This document shows, one piece after another, positions 1-8,413 of a stretch of DNA of 64,000 nt. The notes under the pieces are model-generated. The model searched no databases. It was not told the origin of the DNA and saw nothing but the letters and a program-made list of their open reading frames with translations. This stretch comes from Spiroplasma phoeniceum (GTDB lineage: Bacteria; Bacillota_I; Bacilli_A; Mycoplasmatales; Mycoplasmataceae). Positions within the stretch are counted from its first letter, which is position 1; the number at the start of each line of letters is the position of its first letter. Location of the stretch: positions 124,001 to 188,000 of the forward strand of contig CP110830.1 in the NCBI GenBank assembly GCA_026239495.1, in the 5' to 3' direction. A program made the translations under genes and the position numbers.

Positions 1-372
1 AGAAAACTAAGAAAAAACATTTAAATAAAGAACAAAAACAACATAATATACTAGTTTCAAAAATAAGAATTATTATTGAAAATATTTTTGCTATTCTTAA
101 AAAATTTAAAATTATTACAGAAAAATATAGAAATCGTAGAAAACGATTTAGTTTAAGATTTAATTTAATTGCTTCAATTTATAATTTACAATTATTATAG
201 TTATCATAAAAGATTTATTTAAAATTAACGAATTTGAATAATAAAATAATTTTTCGTTGTGGCAAAATATTAAATTTTTAAATAAAAGACATAATTAATT
301 AAAATTATAATTTTATATTAACCCCTTTTTACAAATATTTGAAATTATTTTAATGGGTTATGCAAGAAGTCT
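1..372 (+). mobile_element. IS5-family (subfamily A) right-end fragment
   Basis: This is the 3' part of the abundant IS5-family element, cut by the window edge. It holds the last part of transposase ORF B, which ends with TAG at about 200, then the non-coding tail and the terminal inverted repeat ending GCAAGAAGTCT at 372. It sits inside a subfamily B remnant (373-505), which resumes immediately after it, so it is the innermost layer of a nested insertion. Confidence 0.85.
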
Positions 373-505
373 AATAAATTAATTTTTTGTTTTGGCAAAA
401 TATTAAATTTTTAAATAAAAAACATAATTAATTAAAATTATATTTTTCTATTAGTGTCTTTTTTACAAATATTTGCAATTTTTTAATAGGTTACGCAAGA
501 AGTCT
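373..505 (+). mobile_element. IS5-family (subfamily B) right-end remnant
   Basis: The sequence matches the right end of subfamily B copies elsewhere in the window (for example 9,640-9,775), including the variant end TTAATAGGTTACGCAAGAAG. Only the last 133 bp remain. The subfamily A fragment to its left was inserted into it. Confidence 0.8.
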
Positions 506-543
506 AATATTTTAATAATAAAAACAGGTATCGCAAGAAGTCT
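506..543 (-). mobile_element. IS5-family (subfamily A) left-end remnant
   Basis: This is the reverse complement of the subfamily A left end (compare 38,160-38,197). It is the outermost layer of a three-deep nest: an A copy was hit by a B copy, and the B copy was hit by another A copy. It begins with AAT, consistent with a 3-bp ANT target duplication at the B insertion. Confidence 0.75.
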
Positions 544-626
544 ATTGTACAGTAACGTTATTTACTAATTAAAATAGTCATACACTATTTATATAATAAC
601 TCATTTTATTAAAAAATAATATTTTT

Positions 627-1769
627 CTTTAATTTTGTCGAAAACTCTTGATGAAATAAAAAAAATCATCAATATGACAATTTAAAAACTAATTTTGTGT
701 AAGATTATGATTTTGTTTTAAATTTTTTAAACGTTAAAATATAATACCGTTGATTGTTGGTTTGGTGTTAAACCTTTATGTTGGTATTTTCATTTTCAGA
801 GCTTTAAATAATTTTGAATATTAGTGAAACCCAAACCATGATAATGAATTAAGGCTTCTTTAAGACTGGATTGTAATTTATTAATCTTATTTAACTTTCG
901 ATAACTAGTATCAGGGTTTGTACTAGTTTTGGTGGAATATAGAGTAGAATTTGTTTGTTTTGCTACTAATAAATATAGTGGTTGCATGTCAGAAATAATC
1001 GTTGATTTTTCTTTAATCAATTGCTTATTCATATTTTCAATAATTCATTGTTTTTGTAATCGTTTGGTATTGGTAGATTGAACAAAAATATTATTATTGC
1101 TATCAACTGCCATTTGAATACAGCATTTGGTATTGGTTGAAAATGGATCGAGATGAGTTTTTCGTTTATCAAATTTATCTTTAAAATTACCTTTATGGAT
1201 TTCTTTAATAAATGTTTCATCCATTTGAATTTGACCATTTAATTTTTTAAATTTTAATTGGGTATTTTCTAATTGTTTTGATTGCATTAATTTTTGTCGA
1301 TTATACCAAGCAGTTTTTGGGGTTGTTTTAATAAAACGAGAAATTATTTTGCTAGATTGTCCTAATAATGCAATTTGAATTAATAAATTTCATTGTTCAT
1401 AATTTAAATGACTTCAATAAGTAAAATGATGACGAAAAGCATCAAAACTAGCACGACATTTTTTACATAAATATTTTTGTTTTCCTTCAGGATTATGACC
1501 ATTTTTAACACAATGAAAAGATTTGCAATTAGGACATGTAATGCCTTTATCTCTAAATTTTTGATCAATTTCATTTAAACGTTTTTGTTTTTTGATTACC
1601 TTTACTTCTTTTTTTATTTTTTCATAAAATTCTAAAAATTGATCATCTGTAAAACTGTTTTTTAATTCTGTAATTATTTTTTCCATCAATTATTTACCTC
1701 TATATATTAAAAATATACCTAAAATTAGGTATATTCTATAAATATCAAGAGTTTTCGACAAAATTAAAG
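627..1769 (-). mobile_element. IS1595-family insertion sequence, complete
   Basis: The 1,143-bp element is bounded by perfect 26-bp inverted repeats (627-652 and 1744-1769, ending CTTTAATTTTG... on the left). It is flanked by a perfect 8-bp direct repeat ATATTTTT at 619-626 and 1770-1777. The single gene is an ISXO2-like transposase on the minus strand. The 8-bp duplication is the size known for IS1595 elements. Intact ends, target duplication and reading frame suggest a recent insertion. Confidence 0.92.
727..1686 (-). CDS. IS1595-family (ISXO2-like) transposase
   Basis: The gene encodes a 319-residue DDE-type transposase that moves the surrounding IS1595 element. It reads as one open frame only if TGA is tryptophan; with the standard code it falls into three pieces. 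Residues about 50-80 form a zinc ribbon, with CPNC near residue 51 and CKKC about 20 residues later. The catalytic domain begins with the acidic motif QMDETF near residue 155. The start is the ATG at 1686, 9 bases after a GAGG ribosome-binding site; an in-frame TTG just upstream is less likely. No inactivating change was seen, so the enzyme is probably functional. Confidence 0.9.
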
Positions 1770-1917
1770 ATATTTTTTATAATATCGTAAGTTATTTTAT
1801 AATTGAAAATTGTTTAGTTACTTAGTATTTAGTAAATAATTTACTTAATGATTGAATTTTAAAATGTGGTAATTAACTTTAATTTATAGTAAGATTACAT
1901 CTAGGAGGAAAAATTTT

Positions 1918-2163
1918 ATGATTGAAATGACAGTACAAAAAACAAGTGAACAAGGGAATAATCATTATTCTCTTACTCAAACTTTATCATTTGATAATAC
2001 AATTAGAGGAAAACGTAATCAAGAATCATTAAACCACAGTATTGTTCATACAATAGTTTCTTTAAGAGTGCAACATGGATTTTCTTGAGAGGATATTAAT
2101 GAATGTATTAAAATTAAAAATTTTTCAGAAAAAAAGAAATTATTACAAAAGACTTTGTTTTAA
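1918..2163 (+). CDS. small hypothetical protein
   Basis: An 81-residue protein begins MIEMTVQKTSEQ and has one TGA-encoded Trp. It has a strong AGGAGG ribosome-binding site 8 bases before its ATG, which is the main reason to call it real. The sequence is polar, with a lysine-rich C-terminus and no signal peptide or membrane segment. I do not recognise the family. The 3' side (2164-2380) holds scraps of a further frame (around MLINIDDFFK near 2228-2259) but no intact gene, so this could be the surviving 5' part of a longer gene. It lies upstream of asp23 on the same strand. Confidence 0.55.
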
Positions 2164-2380
2164 AATATCAAGAATTAATATTAGTGGAATAGAAGTCTAT
2201 TAGAGAAACTTGTTAGTCCTAGTCATATGTTAATAAATATTGATGATTTTTTTAAATAATTTTAAATGGGAAAGACAACGAAAATTTAACAATTTAATTA
2301 AGAAAATATAATAAATTTATTGCTTTATTATATTTTATAGTTATAATTAATAATGTTAATTTAGTTTAGTGGTGATTTTT

Positions 2381-2729
2381 ATGATTAAAAAAATTAATGT
2401 AGCTAAAATTGCAGATTTAATTCATGCAGCAGTAATTACAATTCCTGGGATCGCTTGATTCGCAAAGGTTGATGATACTGAAAATAATGAAGATAATGTG
2501 ACAATGCTACTTAAAAATTATTCACAGTCAATTAAATTGAGACAAGATGGTCTTAATTTATATATATATATATATATATATCTTTATTATTTTTCTAGAA
2601 GGAGTAAACATTAAAGATATTGCCCGAGAAATACAAATTAGGATTAAATATGAATTAGAAAAACTGGACATTTATTCGAACAATATTATGATTTATGTGA
2701 ATGTAAATATTCAAGACTTATTAATTTAG
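2381..2729 (+). pseudogene. Asp23/Gls24-family protein, frame split at a TA repeat
   Basis: Asp23/Gls24 proteins (YloU in Bacillus) are small proteins usually encoded directly upstream of the fatty-acid kinase gene, as here. The frame opens at ATG 2381 (MIKKINVAKIADLIHAAVI) and runs to GLNLYIYIY. It then enters an 11-unit TA repeat and leaves it in another frame, which continues as the conserved C-terminal half (GVNIKDIAREIQIRIKYELE). The two halves are offset by one base, so gain of one TA unit, or loss of two, would restore a single protein of about 115 residues. It is either a pseudogene caused by microsatellite expansion or a slip-switched gene. Confidence 0.75.
2559..2580 (+). repeat. 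(TA)11 microsatellite inside asp23
   Basis: Eleven uninterrupted TA units lie within the coding sequence, exactly where the two halves of the Asp23-like protein lose frame. Such repeats are prone to slipped-strand change. Confidence 0.95.
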
Positions 2730-2840
2730 GTATGAAATTTATTAAAATGAGATATTTGAATGATGCAAGATTTACAGTTATATCACTTAAGAGAACTAAA
2801 AAAGGGAAATTAATTGATGAAAAATGTAAAGGTGATAGAA

Positions 2841-4460
2841 ATGGAATTTAATGCAAAATCTTTTAAAGATTCAATGATCAGCGGTTATAATAATTTATAT
2901 AATTTTTATCGAGAAATTGATAAATTAAATGTTTTTCCAGTTCCTGATGGCGATACGGGAACAAATATGAATTTAACGATGACTAATGCTGTTAAGGAAA
3001 TTAATGAACTCAATTCGGAGTCAATTAGTAAGATTGCTGATGTTTTTGCCCGTGGCTTAATTATGGGAGCTCGTGGTAATTCAGGTGTTATTTTATCACA
3101 GATCTTTCGTGGTTTTGCCGATGGTTTAAAAGAATTTGATGAATTAAATTTTGATTCAGTTAAAGCAGGAATTTCACAAGCAAATGAGTTTGCCTATAAA
3201 GCAGTAATGAAGCCGGTTGAAGGAACAATTTTAACTGTAATTCGCGAAACTGCCGAACATGTTTCAACATTAGAAAAAGAAATTCCTGTTCCAGAGTTAT
3301 TCCAAAAAATTGTTGATTTTGCAACTGAGTCATTGAATCACACTCCGGAGTTACTGCCAGTTTTAAAAGAAGTTGGTGTTGTTGATTCAGGTGGTTTTGG
3401 TTTAGTAAAAATATTTGAAGGCATTACAGAATATTGAAAAACAGGAAAAATTGTGCCACAATGAAAAAAACAGGGTGAAAATAATGGTGAAAATGTTGTT
3501 ATGGATTTACAAAATAAAGAATTTGGTTATTGTACTGAAGCAATTGTAATTTTAGATCATAACCATATTAATAAAATTAATGTAATGCAAATTCGCCAAA
3601 CATTAGAAGATCAAGGTGGAAAATCAATTGTTGCAGTTGTTGATAATGATATTTTAAAAGTTCATGTCCATACTTTACTTCCTGGTTATATTTTAACTTT
3701 TTTACAACAACATGGTGATTTTAAAAATATTAAAATTGAAAATATGAATTTACAAGCAGCCAAACATGTTAAAAAAATTAAAATTGATCGGCAATTGAAA
3801 AATCCGGCCGCTATTATTGCCGTCACACCATCAAACGGCATTGCTAATTTTTTCAAAACTGATTTAAATATTCAATTTACAGTTAATGGTGGGGCATCAA
3901 TGAATCCATCAACCGATGATTATTTAAGTGCAATTGAAGCAGTTGATGCGGTTGATGTATTTATTTTACCAAACAATAGTAACGCAATTTTAGCAGCGCA
4001 ACAAGCAGCAAAAGTTGAACGTAAGTCCAATGTCTATGTTGTGCCAACAACATCAATTCAAGAAGGAATGGTAGCGGCTTTGTCATTTGAACCGGGAGAA
4101 AAACCGAAAAAGATTTATTCAGCATTAAAAGCAAGTCTTAAAAATGTGACAAGCTTGTCAATTACTGTTTCAGCAAAAACAACTTCAATTGATGGTGTTA
4201 AAATTAACAAAGGAGAATATATGGGAATTATGAATAAAAAAATTATTTGCTCATTTCCAACCTTATCACGAACAATGAAATACTTGTTTGACCGAGCAAT
4301 TATAAAATCAACAGAAATTGTTACAATTTTTGCTGGTGAAGAAGCAGAAACACGCGATATTAATGCAATTCGAAAATATTTAGATGAAAGTTTTGATGTT
4401 GAATATGAATTTATTGATGGTGATCAAACATTATACCCGTTTTTAATTGCTGTAGAATAA
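2841..4460 (+). CDS. fakA: fatty acid kinase subunit FakA-like (DhaL/DAK domain protein)
   Basis: FakA (YloV) is the ATP-binding catalytic subunit that phosphorylates fatty acids bound to FakB, giving acyl phosphate for phospholipid synthesis. The protein is 539 residues, close to the usual 550. The N-terminal DhaL-type domain (residues about 1-200) carries the signature NVFPVPDGDTGTNMN, in which the aspartates bind Mg-ATP, and MGARGNSGVILSQ. The remainder matches the FakA C-terminal region. Several Trp are TGA. The start chosen is ATG 2841, 6 bases after AAAGGTG; an in-frame ATG at 2814 lacks a good ribosome-binding site. The upstream asp23 is the typical neighbour. FakB is not in the window. 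Confidence 0.9.
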
Positions 4461-4502
4461 ATAAAAATAATAGAATGAATTTAAGTTTTTTATTTATTTA
4501 TC

Positions 4503-4530
4503 TTGAAATCAATTATGAATATGATAATAT
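4503..4530 (+). promoter_or_regulatory. promoter of the tRNA cluster
   Basis: TTGAAA (4503-4508) and TAATAT (4525-4530) with 16-base spacing lie just upstream of the first tRNA and match a sigma-A type promoter. No other good promoter was seen before the ten tRNAs, so they are probably one transcript. Confidence 0.6.
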
Positions 4531-4551
4531 AATGGGGGGATTATATTTTAT

Positions 4552-4627
4552 GGCACTATAGCCAAGGCGGATAAGGCATGGGACTGCAACTCCCCGATCG
4601 TCGGTTCGAATCCGACTAGTGCCTCCA
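4552..4627 (+). tRNA. tRNA-Cys (GCA)
   Basis: A full cloverleaf: acceptor GGCACTA pairs with TAGTGCC, the T-arm reads GGTTCGAATCC, the anticodon is GCA, and CCA is encoded. Confidence 0.95.
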
Positions 4628-4667
4628 TTTAAATCTGTTCAACATTTAAATACTGCTTTATTCTTAT

Positions 4668-4744
4668 GCGCCCATAGATCAATTGGATAGATCGTTTGAC
4701 TACGGATCAAAAGGTTGAGGGTTCGAATCCTTCTGGGCGCGCCA
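4668..4744 (+). tRNA. tRNA-Arg (ACG)
   Basis: Acceptor GCGCCCA pairs with TGGGCGC; the anticodon loop CTACGGA gives ACG, whose A34 would be inosine; CCA is encoded. Confidence 0.93.
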
Positions 4745-4767
4745 TTTATTTAAATGTTATTTTTTTT

Positions 4768-4844
4768 CGGAAAGTAGCTTAGCTTGGTAGAGCACTCGGT
4801 TTGGGACCGAGGGGTCGCAGGTTCGAATCCTGTCTTTCCGACCA
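4768..4844 (+). tRNA. tRNA-Pro (TGG)
   Basis: Acceptor CGGAAAG pairs with CTTTCCG; the anticodon loop TTTGGGA gives TGG; CCA is encoded. Confidence 0.95.
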
Positions 4845-4860
4845 TTTTTTATACTATTTT

Positions 4861-4936
4861 GGGCCCGTAGCTCAGTTGGGAGAGCGCCTGCCTTGCACGT
4901 AGGGGGTCAACGGTTCGATCCCGTTCGGGTCCACCA
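4861..4936 (+). tRNA. tRNA-Ala (TGC)
   Basis: Acceptor GGGCCCG pairs with CGGGTCC; the anticodon is TGC; the T-arm is GGTTCGATCC; CCA is encoded. Confidence 0.95.
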
Positions 4937-4967
4937 TTAACTTTAGTAAAGCAATTAAAATTGATAT

Positions 4968-5044
4968 GGCGGGATAGCTCAGCTGGTTAGAGCGCTCGGC
5001 TCATACCCGGGAGGTCAAGAGTTCAAGTCTCTTTCTCGCTACCA
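4968..5044 (+). tRNA. tRNA with CAT anticodon, probably elongator Met
   Basis: A cloverleaf with anticodon CAT and CCA encoded. The acceptor stem includes G:U pairs. In the conserved Spiroplasma and Bacillus cluster order Ala-Met-Ile-Ser-fMet, this position is the elongator tRNA-Met. The Met/Ile assignment rests on order, since lysidine modification cannot be seen in DNA. Confidence 0.8.
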
Positions 5045-5045
5045 C

Positions 5046-5122
5046 GGACCCTTAGCTCAGTTGGTTAGAGCATCCGGCTCATAACCGGATGGTCACTGGT
5101 TCAAGTCCAGTAGGGTCCACCA
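5046..5122 (+). tRNA. tRNA with CAT anticodon, probably Ile2 (lysidine)
   Basis: Acceptor GGACCCT pairs with AGGGTCC; the anticodon is CAT; CCA is encoded. Only one base separates it from the previous tRNA. By conserved order it is the tRNA-Ile read as AUA after lysidine modification by TilS. Confidence 0.75.
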
Positions 5123-5154
5123 TTTATTATTTAGTTGCTTTCCTACCATTTTTT

Positions 5155-5247
5155 GGAAGATTACCCAAGTCTGGTTAAAGGGATCGGTCTTGAAAACCGA
5201 CAGGCGGTGAAAGCCGCGCGGGGGTTCGAATCCCTCATCTTCCGCCA
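5155..5247 (+). tRNA. tRNA-Ser (TGA)
   Basis: A class II tRNA of 93 nt with a long variable arm. Acceptor GGAAGAT pairs with ATCTTCC; the anticodon is TGA; CCA is encoded. Confidence 0.95.
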
Positions 5248-5298
5248 TTTTTTTAAAAAAACTTGCAATTAAAAGTTAAGTTATGATAGTATTAAAAT

Positions 5299-5373
<75 letters not shown>

Positions 5374-5375
5374 AT

Positions 5376-5451
5376 GGTCTTGTAGTGAAGTGGTTATCAT
5401 GCCTCTCTGTCACAGAGGAGATCGCGGGTTCAAGTCCCGTCAAGACCGCCA
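5376..5451 (+). tRNA. tRNA-Asp (GTC)
   Basis: Acceptor GGTCTTG pairs with CAAGACC; the anticodon is GTC; CCA is encoded. Confidence 0.95.
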
Positions 5452-5456
5452 ATCGT

Positions 5457-5532
5457 GGTTCAGTAGCTCAGTTGGTAGAGCATTTGATTGAAGCTCAAAG
5501 TGTCGGCAGTTCAATTCTGTCCTGAACCACCA
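5457..5532 (+). tRNA. tRNA-Phe (GAA)
   Basis: Acceptor GGTTCAG pairs with CTGAACC; the anticodon is GAA; CCA is encoded. It is the last gene of the cluster. Confidence 0.95.
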
Positions 5533-5557
5533 TTGAATTTAGTTAAAAATAACCCTA

Positions 5558-5600
5558 AACTCTAAACTAATCGTAGATTAGTTTAGAGTTTTTTATTTTT
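5558..5600 (+). terminator. rho-independent terminator of the tRNA cluster
   Basis: A perfect 15-bp stem (5558-5572 with 5576-5590) around a 3-base loop is followed by a T-rich run, 25 bases after tRNA-Phe. Confidence 0.9.
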
Positions 5601-5627
5601 ATTATATAATTAATAAAGGTGATGGGA

Positions 5628-6320
5628 ATGTTTTCAAGATTAACAAAAGATATAACCTTTTATTTAAAACGTGAAGAGTGAAAGTTTACGTTAAATGAAG
5701 ACAATTTTAAATATAAACCACGCTTTGTCTTAGACCGTTATCAGAAAAAGATGAGAACTGAGAATTTCCGTAATTTTAAATATTGAATTTTTAAACGTTG
5801 AATTTTAAAAAATTTTGCTTATACCCAAGATTTTATTCATCGGTTTTATAAATATCAAAGGAAATTAGATTTAGTGCTAACTGGTCGTGAACAAGAATTT
5901 ATTTATAATGTTGAAGAAGTTAATTTTACATTATGACGTCCCTTAAAAGTTTTACCAGTGGCATTTGATTTACAACCAAAGGAAAAGTGCCATTTTAAAA
6001 ATAATGCTGTTAATATTCATCTTTTTACAACCCATAAAGATATTAATTTTTTTTGTAAGGGTGTTCTATTAATTACTAATAAGCGGTTTATTATTGATGG
6101 TTTAGATAAGAATAATAATAAGAAAGTAGTTCAGTTTAATTTAACAGATATTTCAAATGTTGAATTTATTGATATTGGTGTTAAAATTACTGTTGGAAAG
6201 CAAACTTATTTGATTCGGGAAAATAATCATATGTTAATTTTAGCATTGCTTTATCGTTGCTTGGGGCATAAGAAAGTTACCTTTGATCTTAAAAAAATAC
6301 CACTAAATTTTAAGTTTTAA
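5628..6320 (+). CDS. hypothetical protein
   Basis: A 230-residue protein that is continuous only with TGA read as Trp. The start is ATG 5628, 6 bases after AAAGGTG. The N-terminal 110 residues are rich in basic and aromatic residues, with no clear signal peptide or membrane helix. The C-terminal 120 residues alternate short beta-like segments (GVLLITNKRFIIDGLDKN, VGKQTYLIRENN) reminiscent of a PH-like or GRAM-like fold. I do not recognise a named family. It lies 23 bases ahead of nagA on the same strand and may have shared its transcript. Confidence 0.7.
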
Positions 6321-6343
6321 GACAGAAAGATGAGAAAGACAAA

Positions 6344-7524
6344 ATGATGTTAAAAAATGCGAAAATAATTTGTGAAGAAGAATTAATTTCAAATGGTTGA
6401 ATTGAAATTAAAGATAATAAAATTGTTAAAATTACATCAGGTCATACTGACAAAGGAGGTTATGATTTACAACAAGCAATTATTATGCCTGGTTTTATTG
6501 ACTGTCATGTGCACGGTGGATATGGTGAAGATACTGAAAAAGGCACAATTGCTATTTTTCAAAAATTTGCTCAAGCAGTATCACAATAAGGAATTACCAA
6601 ATATTGCCAAGCAATTATTACTGGCAGTGATGATAATTTAACAAAGATTTTAACGGTATATCCAGGATTATATGAAAAATTATAATAAGGGTGGCCCCCG
6701 TAAGCATGACAAATTGGTGCCCATTTAGAAGGACCTTTTATTTCCCATAATTTTAAAGGGGCAAATGATGAAACATTATTACAAGAACCAAACATTCACT
6801 TTTTAGAAAAATGAATAAAAGATTCAAGTAATAACATTCGGATTTTCACATATGCGCCTGAAGAAGAAAATGGTACTTTTACAAAGTTTTTATTAGAACA
6901 TGAAATTTTACCATCAATTGGACATTCAAATGCAACATATGATTTAGTCGCAAAACGACTAGCCATGGGGAGCCACCATGTAACACACTTATAATTCTAT
7001 AATGCTATGAGCAAATATGATCATCGTCAGCCTTGTGTTGTTTCGGCTGCATTAAATTTTGATGAAATTTTATGTGAATTAATTAGTGATGAAATTCATA
7101 TTAATCCAAACATCATTAATTTAACTTATAAAATTAAAGGAGCAAAAAGAATTTGCTTAGTAACTGATGAAATGCTTGCAAAAGGATTACATGATGGTGA
7201 ATATAAATTTGTGCCATTGTCAGTTGTTAAAACTGGATAACAAGTTGTCATTAAAGGCACAACTACAATTGCGGGGTCAGTTGTAACATATGATTATTTT
7301 GTTCGTAATTTTCAGCAGTTTACTAATTGTTCATTCCAAGATTTAGCATTAGTTACCAGTACTAATATTGGTAAACAATTAGGAATTTATTCAACGACCG
7401 GTTCAATCGCTGTTGGTAAATTAGCAGATTTAGTGGTTTTAGATTAGATACTGACTTAAAAGTTTTAATGACCTTATGTGAAGGCCAAATTTCTTATTCA
7501 CAACATCATTTAACACAAAAATAA
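6344..7524 (+). pseudogene. nagA: N-acetylglucosamine-6-phosphate deacetylase NagA, degraded
   Basis: NagA removes the acetyl group from GlcNAc-6-phosphate in amino-sugar use. Family signatures are readable: MPGFIDCHVHGGYGEDT (metal-binding HxH), GAHLEGPFIS, PSIGHSNATYD and VTDEMLAKG. The frame is broken by several nonsense codons, nearly all TAA (near 6586, 6684-6689, 6991 and 7238), plus a TAG near 7446. The amino acid sequence stays alignable between stops, so the decay is recent. nagB follows and is also dead, so the GlcNAc-6-P route is lost here unless duplicated elsewhere. Confidence 0.9.
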
Positions 7525-7552
7525 AAATTTTTTTAATAGGGATGAATAAAAA

Positions 7553-8131
7553 ATGAAATTAATTATTGTTGAAGATAAAAATGCAATTGGGAAGGTTGTT
7601 GGACAAATTTTTGTAAATTATGTGCAACAAAATCCAAAAGTTCTTTTTTAATTTTATTTACTTTTTGGGGTGCAGTCTAATTATTTACCATTAGGGACAG
7701 GTGATTATATTGCTTATGCGAAAGAATATGATAATTTAATTGCAAAAGCAGGGGGGAATTTACTTACAATTATTAGGTCTTGGTACTAATGGTCATGTTG
7801 GTTTTAATGAACCACCAGCATATTTTAATTCTTTAACAGGTGTTGTTGATTTAGTTCCTTCAACAATTGAAGCTAATGCTCGTTTTTTTGCTTCACTAGG
7901 TGATGTTTCCCCCAAGCAGTGTCAATGGGCATTAAATCAATTTTAAATGCAAATAAAATTATTTTAATTGCCAATTGTACAAATAAAGCACACGCGGTTA
8001 AGCAAATAGTTGAAGTTGGAATTAGTAACTTATTACCTTGTACAGCTTTGCAAATGCATCAAGATGTTACTGTTGTAGTCGATAAAGCAGCAGCTGGATT
8101 ATTACAAACACGAGGAATTAATCTTAGTTAA
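7553..8131 (+). pseudogene. nagB: glucosamine-6-phosphate deaminase NagB, degraded
   Basis: NagB converts glucosamine-6-P to fructose-6-P and ammonia. The start MKLIIVEDKNAIGKVVGQIF, the [15 protein letters not shown] core and the C-terminal segment (ANKIILIANCTNKAHAVKQI) are present. The frame stops near 7650, shifts near 7750 and shifts again near 7920. Much of the region expected between about residues 33 and 85 is missing and replaced by a 35-bp piece (7644-7678) matching an IS3-type end. This suggests an insertion followed by a deletion. It lies 28 bases after nagA, as expected of a nagAB operon. Confidence 0.88.
7644..7678 (+). mobile_element. IS3-type terminal scar inside nagB
   Basis: The 35 bp TTTTTTAATTTTA... 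ending GGTGCAGTCT match the terminus of the IS3 remnant at 20,270-20,308 (ending GGTGTGCAGTC) with few differences. No other part of that element is present. Confidence 0.65.
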
Positions 8132-8413
8132 GAATGAATTAAAAGAAAATTTAATAATTTTAACAAAAACATTTTTTTTCAAAGAAATACTTTTTTAGCA
8201 GAAGTATAACAATATCAGTGAGAAAAATTGAACCTAGTAATTATTTAAAAGAGTTTTTTATTAAAACTTTTTTTGAGTGATATAATTTAAGCGCTATTTA
8301 CTAACTAGATAATAATTAAAACACGCTCTTAATTTTAAGATTAGGGTATGCTCTATGACTGAAATTGAACAATTATTATCACAGTCATATGCTGAATGCG
8401 TTAATTATTTATT

